A DNA stretch of 64,000 nt from Mytilus edulis (Eukaryota > Mollusca > Bivalvia > Mytilida > Mytilidae): assembly GCF_963676685.1 (NCBI RefSeq), contig NC_092350.1, positions 4,515,486-4,579,485 on the forward strand, read 5' to 3'. The notes beneath the pieces are model-generated. The model was not told where the DNA came from and made no database searches. It was given only the letters and a program-made list of their open reading frames with translations. The position numbers and the translations under genes were made by a program. Of the stretch, positions 8,748-20,873 are shown piece after piece; the stretch's first letter is position 1, and each line of letters begins with the position of its first letter.

Positions 8748-8938
8748 TTTAAATGTTCCTTTTACTACTTCCATATCCAGCATATCAACAATTTAAATGA
8801 TTGGTAATGCGTTAAATTGTTTAATGAAATGAAAATTTTTTTTAAATGTTCAATTTACTTTTACTACTTCCATATCCAGCATATCAACAATGTTAAATTG
8901 ATTGGTAATGCATTAAAATTGTTTAATGCAGTGAAAAA
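8748..8938 (+). repeat. Two-copy tandem duplication, about 95 bp
   Basis: The segment containing TACTTCCATATCCAGCATAT occurs twice in direct tandem, with small differences (indels and a few substitutions). It lies just right of the telomere-like repeats and could belong to the element's terminal repeat. Confidence 0.8.
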
Positions 8939-10436
8939 AAAAATAAAAACATTCTTTTATATTTTACAAATTAAAAATCAATATTTTGATATTATCCAAC
9001 AAATATATTATGCAATTTTTGCTGACGGGGGCAAAATTTTTGTCAACGTGGCAAAAATATTTGCTGCTGCCACACAATATATACTACTGATGTATGTGTT
9101 TGTAGGGTTTTATTTACTTAATTTTTAATTTTAATCCTTTGAATAGGCTTAGGCTTTTTGTTTTTAAGTCATTTATGTTTTGACGTTTTGAAAAATAACC
9201 GAGTGAAATGGTTTCATTACCAACTTTTCACGAGTATTGACTCCTTTGAAACTGATAGTCGAGATTATGTTTTAACTCTTGAATTAACATTGGACCTTTT
9301 AATCACGTACCTTGCAAATAAAATTGACCTAGTATTAAAGGCTTAGCTACATAGTAACAACTGATGCACAAGTAATACATTAACTTTGTATCTGAGTTAA
9401 GAGTAAACCACGAAAGATCTTCTTTACAGTTCATTACTTAAATCGTTTCTGTGGTTGTTAAATTACATTTATCATCTTCATAATAATTTGTTCTGTAACA
9501 CAATATGCTTAATAACTGAATGAAACCCGTCTTATTACATAACGTTTATATAGGGATAAAATAACGTATTATCATTACATCTTCAATCAGAAAACTATGC
9601 ACTGGAAACCTCTTTAAATATAACACCTGTACAATAATTGTTTCTTAGGAGATTTACAGCCGAATTAGGCACTAGTACCAATCTTAGATATCAGCGGTTC
9701 AACCAATACTATTGTCCAGTGTAGATTTATGTTTGGGAAGGTAACTCTAAGGTCGCAAAACAAACATTGTCCTGTAGATTGAAATGATACGAGGTTTTAA
9801 ATTGCAATCACGTGTCAAATTTATCGATTATCTTGTCAATCGGGTGGTTACGCTGCAATTGCAGAGGTCTACATAAACACTTGGTCGACACAGATTTTAA
9901 TCTGAGTCATTGTCACATGACAAACGAGTTTCCGGTTTATTGATATTCGTTTTGTAGTAGTTGTCTAATTGATAAATTGGATTTCTATTGAAAATGTAGA
10001 TGTTTTAACACTAATAACTTCATCTGTTTTGTTAATAAAATATATGTCGTATTGCTTAAACTTTTTAAAGGGCATGCCATGAAGTAATAAATGGAAATAA
10101 TTTATCTTTCAGAAGGAAAGCTAATTAAACAAAATAGAAGTGTTGAAAATTATGATCACAGGTTTTAGATATAATAAATTTAAAATGTCAACTAGGTCTT
10201 CTAACAAGAAACTGAAAAGATTAATATTTTTAACAAATAGCTTCGGCAATTAAAAAAAAAAGACAGATGACATTATGGTCGAAAGAAATGACCAATCACA
10301 GTGGATATAGAGTTCAGAAAACAAAAACGAAAAGAAAAATTTGATGTTCCATAAAGGTTCATGTAAGCATTTTCTATTCCATCTGAGATACACGATGTGT
10401 TACTTATTGCAAGAATTTATAAATCCAGAAATTATA
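8939..10436. other. AT-rich non-coding DNA
   Basis: No coding signature, RNA gene or recognisable repeat was seen. Short open frames here have low-complexity composition and lack family motifs. Confidence 0.6.
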
Positions 10437-10832
10437 ACTTTATTTTATTAACGATAACTTTATTCTACTAACGATGACTTTACTAACGATAACTTTATCT
10501 TACTAACGATAACTTTATCTTACTAACGATAACTTAATCTTACTAACGATAACTTTATCTTACTAACGATAACTTAATCTTACTAACGATAACTTTATCT
10601 TACTGACGATAACTTAATCTTACTAACGATAACTTTATCTTACTAACGATAACTTTATCTTACTAACGATAACTTTATCTTACTAACGATAACTTAATTT
10701 TCCTAATGATAACTTTAATGTACTAACGATAACTTTATTTTGTTGACGATAACTTTATTTTATTGACAATAACTTTATTTTACTAACGATAACTTTATTT
10801 TATTGACCATAACTTTATTTATTGACGATATC
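10437..10832 (+). repeat. 20-bp satellite, about 19 units
   Basis: Units of the form TTATCTTACTAACGATAACT repeat head to tail. The central units are nearly identical and the right-hand ones are diverged (TTTTACTAAC, TTTTATTGAC variants), the usual gradient of a slipped array. Many units carry GATAA and TTATC facing each other. Confidence 0.95.
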
Positions 10833-12970
10833 TTTATTTTACAAACTCATGCACCCTATGGTGCAACAAGAGCAATTATATAGACAATGCGGTACCAATG
10901 TTTAGCAAACAGAACATTAGCCTCAGCATCGACCCGTTATGAACATACACTTAATTAATTATGCTGGGAGGTACTTTTCGCGCGAAGAGCTTTTATATTG
11001 ATCATTTGGTATCTACAGCAATAAATATGTCGGTTTATTTCGTTTGTGGATAGAGATTTCTGCTACCTTGCAAGTTATACATGAGATAAATATTTGTTCT
11101 ATTTATACTCTCAGCTTTTCCCCACTTCCTATCTAATTGGTTGTTTTGTGTTATATTATTCTTTTAAATGCAGACTAAATTACACAAACGCGTCAAGTAT
11201 TTTACAGTTACGATATATTCATTAATCAAGATTAATGAGAAATAAATAAGATTTTTCAGAAGCCTAGTATATGCACATTTTTTTTGTAATTGTAGCTCTT
11301 GCAACACGTGTTTCCTAGTAAGCATATATATATATATCAGAAGATATACAATAGCCCATTGCATTCATGTACTTCAATACGTTCAAAGCAACTCCGCGTT
11401 ATAGTAAATATACTTTCTTTTATATTCTAAACATTCTATAAGGCCTATGCTTCTGTATGGCAAAATGGATATACCTTGTAGATATCTTTTTATACTCCTA
11501 GGCCACTACCCTATCGAATGCGAGGGGTCAACCCGTAGGTGAGAAAATCCCATACATCGGAATGTGAAGGAATCAATATAGAAAATTGACAGCCAAATTA
11601 AAGAGAGCAAATTTAGATATATATATATATATGTAAAAAGCAAACAAAAAAAAACAACACCAAAAAACACAATTAATTTGAGAATAATACGACTTCCTGA
11701 ACTTCAAATTCAAACAATCGAAATACGAAAAACTAGTAATTTACTGCTATAGAAGTTTAAACCTGAGATGTAGAGGTAAAAATGAAGAACACATGATGGG
11801 TGGGGTAGTCTTGTTAACATTCTACTGGATCAATTACACGGAGTATCCATTGATCAGTGAAACAAGTGTATCTTCTAACAGATGTTTCAAGAAACTTTTC
11901 GGTGGTAAATTTAATAAGCAATCTGTTCAATATTATAAAGAATTCTGCAGGATGATAGGAATTAACTTCTCATACGATGCATAGATTGATGTCGTAAAAT
12001 TAAAGACGACCGTTTTCCGTCTCTTAGCGACATGGTCCATCTAACGTTTAAATAGTGTCATTATTCCATGCATTGATACACAATAAAATAATTTAAACAG
12101 CTAAATTAAATTGTACAAAGGTAACGACAAACGACATGCAAAGATTGTAATTCAATCATATTAATTATTGGAAATTATTTCTGAACGGATCATTGGTGAT
12201 TTTTTACGCTGTACCAATCAAAAGGACTTCAAAGTCGTTAGTGACGTCCGCAGCGTCGTTTTCAAACAGCAATATCAACTGACCTACTTTGAAAAGATAT
12301 TTAATTTAACTTTGATGTAGTTAATTGTTTATCAATATTAACTGTAGAATAACTAGGATTTCTCATATCGATATGTTATACTCATACTGCACTGAAATCA
12401 ATGCAAATCTTGAAACATTTTATGTAAATAGTGTTTGAGTGTCAATATTTTGACTATATATATAAAACGGTAGGACTTTCAATTTTGATGTAATTAAAAA
12501 AAATTAGAAAGAGGGAATTAGAAAGAGAAATAGGTCTGGATTCATATTACATTTTTTTTCTGAAATGAAACCTTTAAAAAAATAACTAGCGGCAGGCATC
12601 AGACGCAATGAGTAAAATTGTAACATGACGGTAGCTTACAAAAGTGACTTTAAACAGGTCTTAGTACAAATAACAACATTGGATTAAAACCAAACTTTAA
12701 GTCAGACGCACATGCGAGAAAAGTGCGTAGTCAGACACTCATGCGATAAAAGCGAGAACAGACAGATACACACGCAATACAAGAGAGAACAGGCAGACAC
12801 ACATGAGAAAAATCAAGCACATCCAGGCATGAATGAAAGTAAAAATAAATACTGACAGACAAAATAGTAGTATATAATGAGACAAACATTGGCTAAACAC
12901 AAACATTGGCATAAACACAAATAAGGCAGACACACTACATGCTAAACATGACCTCAGATGGATTGAAACA
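10833..12970. other. AT-rich non-coding DNA with short (TA)n tracts
   Basis: Contains TA microsatellites at about 11322-11336 and 11618-11631. No supported gene. A 63-codon frame at 11793-11984 has no recognisable features and is not called. Confidence 0.55.
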
Positions 12971-12974
12971 AGGA

Positions 12975-13215
12975 TTATCAAGATGAAATTGTGAATGGAA
13001 ATGGGGAATGTGTCAAAGAGTAAACAACACGACCAAAGAGCGGAAAACAGCCGAGGGCCACCAATGGGTCTTCAATACAGCAAGGAAATCTCGCCCGGAG
13101 GTGTGCTTCAGCTGGCCTGGCCCCTTCACAAATATGTGTACTAGTTCAGTAAAAATGGACGGTCATACTAAACTCCGAAATACATAAAAGAAACTACAAT
13201 TAAAAATCAAACACA
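12975..13215 (+). repeat. Dispersed mussel-type repeat fragment (family B)
   Basis: Shares the blocks AATGTGTCAAAGAG, GGCCACCAATGGGTCTTCAA, GTGCTTCAGCTGGCC and TACTAGTTCAGT with copies at 43260-43420 and 46590-46770 and a short piece at 56935-56985. It appears to be the untranslated part of a retroelement. Confidence 0.75.
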
Positions 13216-13279
13216 AATTATATTTACTAATTTTTAATGATCCCAAGGATTATAAAAGAAAGGCGAAAGATATCTATTC

Positions 13280-13660
13280 AAAGAATGTCGCTTTCAAATT
13301 CATACGTCGAAAATAAACTGACAGGGAAATGGCAAAAAAAAAAAGACAAAAGACAAACAACAGTACACAAAACACAACATAGAAAACTTAAGACTGATAA
13401 AAAATAATCCAACCAAAAAGGGGGTGATCTCAGGTTCTCCGGCAGAGTAAGCAGATCCAACTCCACATGTGACACACTCTGTGTTGCTCAAATCCGATAT
13501 TATCAACATCTGAATTATTAAGTGAGAGAACATCATATATATGACAGAAAGTGAAGTTAAAATGTGAGTGCAACTTTCTACTCTTTCTTCCTAAGATGCT
13601 CCTGTATGAAGTCAGCTTTATATGGATAAAGAACAGTTATAACATACTATTTGTTCACCC
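13280..13660 (-). pseudogene. Penelope-type reverse transcriptase remnant, internally deleted
   Basis: On the minus strand it carries the 3' segment ending at the shared block GGTGATCTCAGG...CTCCGGCAGAGTAAGCAG, and further upstream a short piece of the reverse-transcriptase region (the AAGATGCTCCTGTATGAAGTCAGC area corresponds to the helix after the GIPMGTN motif in better copies at 38.6 and 40.4 kb). Most of the coding part is missing, so it is dead. Confidence 0.6.
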
Positions 13661-13734
13661 GAACTGCATGTCCCAAAGAAAGACCCGTACTACGTTCCAG
13701 GTATTAGCTGATAGCCATACGCTGTACGTTATAT

Positions 13735-13930
13735 TGGTATATGTGTCACATACTGAATATTGAGATCGGGAACCAGTCTAAGAGGATGGTAGTTTTATGG
13801 TATATGTGTCACATACTGAATATTGGGATCGGGAACCAGTCTAAGTGGATGGTAGTTTTATGGTATATGTGTCAAATACTGAATATTGGGATCGGGAACC
13901 AGTCTAAGTGGATGGTAGTTTTATGGTATA
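13735..13930 (+). repeat. 63-bp tandem repeat, three copies
   Basis: Three head-to-tail copies of a unit containing GATCGGGAACCAGTCTAAG. A single inverted piece of the same unit lies at about 47735-47785, so the unit is a dispersed element that was locally tandemised. Confidence 0.9.
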
Positions 13931-14849
13931 TGATGTATAAATACGCTACACGTCCAGTCGGAATGAGGACGTTGAATTCTTTCCCTCCTGCTGAATGAGT
14001 GGTACACTCTCAGTGCATAAAAGAACTCTGACAATTGAGTGATCCGTAAGTTATATATTACAAAGCTAACTATCTAACCTTATCAAACAGCCCTTTTCAG
14101 TTGCAGTCCCCATTTCCCTACCTTCATCGGTTCGACCCATTTGTCTATCTAATTGATATGTTTTGAATATTCTTTAATTTTGGAAATGCATGAAATATTT
14201 CAATCAACTGCCAATCTATCATTTCAAGAGTTTACCAAGTCTATTGCAAACAGTACCTATAAAAATATAAGTCAAACAACAGTGAAAAACGCTTTATTTC
14301 GATAATAGAGTTTTTTTTTTCAATATTCTGTTTAACTTGAGGCATGCGTAATAAAAATTGTGTAGTACCTGATGGTGCCAGTAATTAAAAGAAAGAAGTG
14401 AACTGCAACCAGAAACTTTGGTATATGATTAAAGGACGATAAATGGGCTGCAACCAAACTCTTAATGGATTTTAATTTTAATTGGTTTAAATTTTAGTTA
14501 GTAATATAAAGTATAAATGTTTTCAATTATTATATTTTTTTTAAATATCGATTGATTATGATCGCACCTGCAAACGATATAATCAGTTTTATTATTACAT
14601 TAGTTGAGATAGACGTCAATTTTAATGGTTAATAAAATTACCCGTGAGAAAAAACCAAGACATTCGTCAATTTATGGTTTACAAATCCTGTAATATCTTT
14701 AAAATATGTCTGAAATGTTTTTTTCTTCTAAATTTGACATCTGTGGTATGATTGCTGTTATTGTATTGACCAAAATAATAGGTATTAAAAAGTAACACAA
14801 ATAATGATTACCTATTAATTGTAATATTTTTTCATTCGATACATTCGAG
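13931..14849. other. AT-rich non-coding DNA
   Basis: No gene or repeat structure was supported. Confidence 0.55.
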
Positions 14850-15065
14850 GTTTTCTAACACCCCACTCTGGCATAAACATGTAGATGGCCTTCGTCGTCG
14901 GTATTTCGAACAATCGAAGATTTTGGGAATTTCTCTTTCCTATGCCCTAAACAACGTGTTTGATTCGGCTTTCCAACTGTTTAGGTTCAAATGACGAGTC
15001 GTATACAATGAAGATGAAAAACGCGTTGTACGTTAAAATTATAAGCCTGGTATGCGTTTTCATCA
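14850..15065 (+). repeat. Decayed retrozyme copy (373-bp family), plus orientation
   Basis: Blocks resemble the minus strand of the retrozyme at 43634-44079: an ACACCCCACT-type start, GGCTTTCCAACT, then TGACGAGTCGTAT and AAAACGCG-TTGTACGTTA where the better copy has its hammerhead core and cleavage stem. The catalytic core is broken (altered CUGAUGA and GAAA positions), so it should not self-cleave. Recognition is by eye and moderately certain. Confidence 0.45.
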
Positions 15066-17912
15066 TGTAATTTCAGTCAATTAAAACCAAAAGTAAATAC
15101 ATATTTTAGAAATGCATAAGTAAATTCGTCCCGATATTTGTAGAAACTACGAGTACACTCAGATCAGTACTTACCATCTTTTAGTTGTGGAGATGTATAA
15201 GTACCCTGCCACATCCTCACGGTATTTGTGTTAGATACATTTCCTCCGCCGTTATTAATAAAATGAGTTAAGCCTTTTTTGGCTGTTTAATAGTTTTTTT
15301 TATGTTGTACTGTTACACTACTGTCCCTTGTTAGATGGGGGTAGGTGCATTCAAACACCGCCTGATTCGAGAGAAGAAAAGAAAGAAAACAAGTTATATG
15401 AAATGAAATATATATAAAGAGTACATTTTAAATTTATTTCTCGCGATTATTATACACGTCTTTCAAAGATAAGAAAAAATCCTTTGTTCGTCTTATTTGT
15501 TTTGTTACGTCTGTCGTTTCTGCATCAACTGCATCTACTAACGTTAGAATTTGTTAAAAAAAAAGTTGGTACCAAACTTGCTGATATTCGTTCTCATGCT
15601 GAACGGAGGTGGCACTTGTATTTATACATCCCGCACACGCAAACAGAAGACCGAGGGTTTAATTGACGGAACGGGAGGTACGTGTATCCCAGTCAACCGT
15701 TTGAACGCCGATTTGGTTGATTCTGCACCACGAACCTTATTAAATTCGCCAGTCTTTACTATTATATTGCTATACATTGAAAGGAGTATAACATTAAGAT
15801 TTTTTTCGTCGAAATATCAATGATGCAAAAATCAGATGTGGCATGGATGGCACTGCAGCAGCTTTCTAATTGAGACCAAATGACATAGAATTTAATACTA
15901 TATGTCACCGTGTGACCTTCCACAATGAGCAAATCCCAATATTTTAATATTGACCTAAAATTAGTACATACAGAATGAGTGTCTGTGTTAAAGGTACATT
16001 GTTACTGTAAGAATAGAAGTAAGAGGTAGGAACGATGACGTATATCCCCAATAATCAATTATAAGATGTAAAATAAAGCCGCAGACGTATTATATACGGT
16101 TGACACTTTTAAAAACAAGATTCAATCAGCAAATATTCAATTCAATTCAATTAAACTATTGGCAGTTTTAAGAAATAAATAGAAATTAATAAGTCGTTTT
16201 CACTTTTATTTCAATAGAGAAATTTTGGTTCTTAAGACAAGCTGGTACAAAATAATCATATAAAAACAATTTTGCGTGCTTTTTACCATTTAATTATGAA
16301 TGATTGTATAAAAGTATGAAAGTGAACTTTATAAAATTTCACGTTAAAGGTCGTTTATAATAAAATTAATATATCCTAGTGAATTATCTACATGAAATTT
16401 TAACAAATTTTGCTGACGACTTGAAATAAAAATATCTCTATGTGTCATGTTTTGTAAAAATAAAGTAGCTTCCTCATTTGTTTAGAGATATTTTTCGTTA
16501 TTAATATTTAAGTTTTATAGAAATATTTCCCTGACAAATGTAAATACAGAAATAAATACTATTTCAATTACAAGGTTTTATAACTTAAATGGTGAATTGT
16601 CATTCTTTATATCATGTTTTAAGGTCAAAATCTTTTTCATAGTTCCATTTATGACATCTGGTGTATGAAAAGAATGGTTGTAAATATTGTAACCTCATGT
16701 AAGGAGAGTGCCAGTTACTTGGCGTTAAGCGTCATTACAACAACTAACCGAGGTATTGGTTGGTGGTCTGATGAAAGGTAATATGTCTGCCGTTTATTCA
16801 ACATACACAATCCAAATTTCTCTCACTTAACTTTTGTCGACCCACTTTGCAGAACCTAATTCATTATTGTATGTTTCGTTGACTTTTATCTCGTCAAATA
16901 TGGATGCGCTACAAATATTTGCCACTGGACTTACAGCAGCAAGTTAAACAACTCCATGTATCCATCAATACATGTATACATTTTTGTTACAATATTTTTG
17001 GAAAGTAGATTACTTTGAATAGGATTTTACAAATATAAGTGTTTTTTTTTTTATTGATAAGTGATGTTTGAGTCTCACCATGCTATGTGTTAGGACTGAT
17101 TAATAATAAAGTTATGTTTAGGTCTTACCAAGCAGTTTTATAAGACTGATTAATAAAGTTATGTTTGGGTCTCACCAAGCATGGTGCAGTGTTTGAAGAC
17201 GGACTTGTCGCTGACAAAACAAACGTTCAAAATCAATCTAAAAAACAGATTACTTTAGTTGCATTTTAAAGACTATATATGCATTTATTTATAAGTCACA
17301 ATAAACATGAAACGTATCATAGACTGTATATTTTTATTTATGAGTCACTATGAACATTGAAAGTTTTTTTTCCAGTGAAAACATCCAATTTGGAAGAGAA
17401 AGATCCCACGTTTTTATAACCTGTCACGTCGAGATAGATGTTAAACTAATGTGCTTAATTAGACATAACATATTTAAACGACCTCTGACCTCACAAAATG
17501 TCATACAATAATTATTATGTAGTCGTTTGACATTTGATTGCTTTTTCATTGCATAACGATGCACAAAATTAAATGTGAAAAAGGAGATCAAGTTACACTT
17601 TAATTTGTACCCAATCTACAAATATCAAGAGACTTTAGTACGCTAGACTGGTCTGAACTTTACCAATGTATTTTCCCAGGTGCAAATTGGTATATTGGTT
17701 TACATTGTATTTTAGATTACTAAAACAGGGGTCATCAATATTGCAGTTTAAGTAAAAAAATAAACCCGTAAACACGATTAAATATCAGTTCATCGTAAAC
17801 AGTCCCATGTTCATTTTTTTGAATACACAAATGGAGGAGTTTACTTGAATTGAACAAATGAATGAATAAATAAGTATTATTATCTGTATTTTACCTGAGT
17901 TTACCTGTCAAA
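15066..17912. other. AT-rich non-coding DNA
   Basis: Contains a short fragment of the dispersed GAGACCAAATGACA repeat at about 15868-15935 and three imperfect TATGTTTGGGTCTCACCAAGC-like repeats at 17060-17190. No gene was supported. Confidence 0.5.
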
Positions 17913-17998
17913 AAATGCGCGCAAATGTAATCAAAAGCTGCGCGCAAACGTAATGATTTTTGCGCGCAAATGTAATGGTAATGCGCGCAAAAAAAAAT
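17913..17998 (+). repeat. GCGCGCAAA short tandem repeat, four units
   Basis: Four loosely spaced units of TGCGCGCAAA followed by YGTAAT, period about 22-25 bp. A related GGCGCAAATG array is at 41330-41430. The CpG-rich units stand out against the AT-rich flanks. Confidence 0.8.
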
Positions 17999-18084
17999 CG
18001 TTGTTTGTACAGTAATACTTTGATCCTAAAGTATTTAGTACATTATCCTATGGGTTTGAAGTTTCCATCCTGGGGTATGGAAGT

Positions 18085-18542
18085 TGGTCAGGGGTTTTGT
18101 GTCTGATATCTTTGACTCCTGATTTGGACTTATTTGGTGCATACAATATTTGCAACAGGACGGTTAGCAAAAAAGTAAAAAAGCATCAACCAATCAATCA
18201 ACAACTGTTTCTTTGCACTTATCAGTATTCTACTAGATTTTATTTCAAAATACTTTTAATGAAAAACAGATCCAAAACTAATTTGGTTTAGCTTAGAATC
18301 CTTATTTAAAAACTTTGAATCAGTTTCATATTGGCTATGACAGTTCGTGATTCTTTCATTTGAATTTTAAGTTTATATTCGGTCGTCACAAATTGAATTT
18401 GATGGCGTATCTTTAACACTTGTATATAACATTTAACTAAAATAGTTTTTGTTTAAAGATTTTGTATTTAAATATCGTTCAAGAAACACTTTTAACAAAT
18501 AAATCACCAGGACTTAAATAATTGGAAATTAAAAGTATTTAA
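18085..18542 (+). repeat. Left copy of the 458-bp direct repeat flanking the LINE
   Basis: Identical in length to 25671-26128, with a single visible substitution (C/T in TCTAYTAGATT). It ends exactly where the LINE begins. The sequence itself shows no coding or transposon signature and is best read as host target DNA duplicated on insertion. Confidence 0.95.
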
Positions 18543-20313
18543 AGATTAAAGATGGCGACGTGTTGTGGTCGTCCTCCGGACAGTGGTCAGAATTCCAATT
18601 ATAATGACAATTCAACAAGTCCAACCTTTTCAGAATTAGTGTCAGTAAGACTTAATAGCAATTTAGAAGGTAAAACAAACGGAACATTACCATAAACTGA
18701 TGCAATTGATGTATTGAACTCATCTCAATGTGACCAATGGTTCGAGTCCCAAAATGTAAACAATGACATTAGCCTGTCCAATTCGCAAGATAGTATAACA
18801 TTCAGTCAAGACTCATACATTCCATCGCAGCAAACTATAATGTACTTAGATAAGGTTTTAGATGGCCTTCCCAGAGAAAAATACATTGACATGATTGTGC
18901 ATACTTTAAAAGGCAACGAATCATTAGTAACTTGGTACCGAAATATTCTGCTATCACGGGCGTGCGAGATAGAAGGGTGCCCAAAAGGGAAACTTTGCAA
19001 TAGAAAAACCACAAATAAATCTAGTAGCATACAAAAATACGCCAAGGACTGTTATATTCTACAAATGTTTACTGAAGGCGACGCCTCTGAGATTGACTCT
19101 GTTTTCAGTAGGTCGGTTAATTCAACAAGTGACAATTTGCATAATGATACCATTTGTGAACAAAACCCCGTTAACCAGGTTGATATTAACAGTACATTGC
19201 AGTTGCTAATTGAAAGAGTCAATGGGTTAGAAAATATTTTAAAAAGTAAAGACGGGATTGAAAAGAAATTAAAAGCAAAAATTGAAGAACTTGAAAATGT
19301 TATTGACGACAACAAACCTCAATTTGAGTAACTTAAAGCTGAAATTACTCCAAAAATAGTGAAATTTGAATCGGAACTCAAGACCATGAGTTGGTTAGCA
19401 TCTGACGTGGGCGAGTTCAATTTTATGGCACATAGTAGTAAAATGAAAGAAATCCAATCGGAAATCAAACAAAATCGTATCGCAATTACGTCGTTACAAA
19501 AAACATTCAGAAAAAATCAACCCGTATTGAACCCCAAAATACTAGTAAATAAACAACCGTCAACAATAGGTGCGAGTGAACACATGTCTACACCTACACC
19601 GTGTAGAACGCCACTTGCGGGGTGTCGGCTATGTTTGACATGGGGTGGCAATTTTGAAGCGACGAAAAAGTAAGAAGGTAAGTTCAAGCATCAAAATTTC
19701 TTATTTCTAGAACTCTCAGTACCATATAATGTATTGCACGGAAGGAACCGCAACATAATCTATTTCCTGAATGCAGAAGCAGTCGTTTTCAGTGCTCAGT
19801 TTTTTCAAACACCTCGCCCTAGTGTTCCGTGTTGCAGATTTTGAGGCTTTATATGCAAATTTCGGTATAAAAAAACTACTTTACACAGCTATCCTATATA
19901 GAATTGTATTCCTCTCATTGACTTATACCAAATACCAGTTTCTTAGTTAAAATTAATTGGGTTTAAAACTGTTATTCATCAAAATATAAAGTGTCGCCCG
20001 GGGTGTCAGATTTTGCGTCGCAAGGGGTAGAGGCTTGTCATAAAAAAAAAGAATACATTTTTTTATAAATCGATCTCTATCTGATACATTTTAATTCAAA
20101 CACACCTACACAAATAGAAACATAAATGTAACAGAAATTCAACCCAGAAAAACACAGGTTACATCAAATTCTTCAAATTTTATTCAATTCCGGTTCGTTT
20201 AGAGATATGTATATAGTCAGAGTAGACCTTCAAAGTAGATATGATATGATAGATGTGTAACAGAAAACGGATAGTTCTAGCTGGGCGATTACGAACGAAA
20301 TAACTGTCTTGAA

Positions 20314-20650
20314 TCATTTTTTCTTGTAAACCTGTTCCGTTGTATATTGTGTACAAGTCGTTGTTTTCTCATTGACAATTGTAGTATCATCGTCTTCAGG
20401 ATTACTTGAAGTTGTGTTGTCATTCGCTGAAAAAGATGCCGGTGAGTGTTTCATTGGAGAGAGTGTTCTAATTCTTTTAGGAGTAATGGATTTTTGCGGC
20501 GTGCACGAGTGCTTTTTAGATGAACCTGCTGATGAACTATGATGCATTTTGGCTGGTGGAGTCTTCGGGCATATCTTATATTGAGGACCTTTTTGTGATG
20601 TTTTTGGTTTATTGAGCCATAGCCTTGACTTTTTTTTACCATGATAGTGA
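20314..20650 (-). CDS. Ser/Thr/Lys-rich open frame inside the Transib-like element
   Basis: A frame of about 110 codons on the minus strand, rich in Ser, Thr, Pro and Lys, ending in VYKKK. It follows a good 3' splice-site context (pyrimidine tract plus TTTTCAG at about 20650-20660 on the minus strand). The right TIR carries a perfect splice donor (AAGGTAAGT on the minus strand at about 21298-21306), so it could be the second exon of a spliced transcript. It may be a remnant of a transposase N-terminus or captured sequence; no family is recognised. Confidence 0.35.
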
Positions 20651-20702
20651 CTGAAAAGGAAAAGAAATCGTTTACCAGCTTGAAAACTAAATATTTTTTT
20701 TA

Positions 20703-20873
20703 CTATGAATGAAATCAAAGGCACATGTTTTATAAGACCAAAAAACAGGCAAAATGAAAAACCCTTATTTTGTCATTATAAAGTAGATGTGAATGAAATC
20801 AAAAGCATATATTTTATTAGACCAAAAACAGGCAAAATGAAAAATCCTTGTTTTGTCATGGTAAAGTAGATGT
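20703..20873 (+). repeat. Two-copy tandem duplication, about 85 bp
   Basis: Two adjacent copies share AGACCAAAAAACAGGCAAAA-type sequence and AAAGTAGATGTG, with a few substitutions. They lie in the inner part of the Transib-like element. Confidence 0.85.

Noticed and set aside
15484..15823. Two overlapping frames of 60-90 codons
   Set aside because: No recognisable domain, no conserved start or splice context; composition like the flanks.
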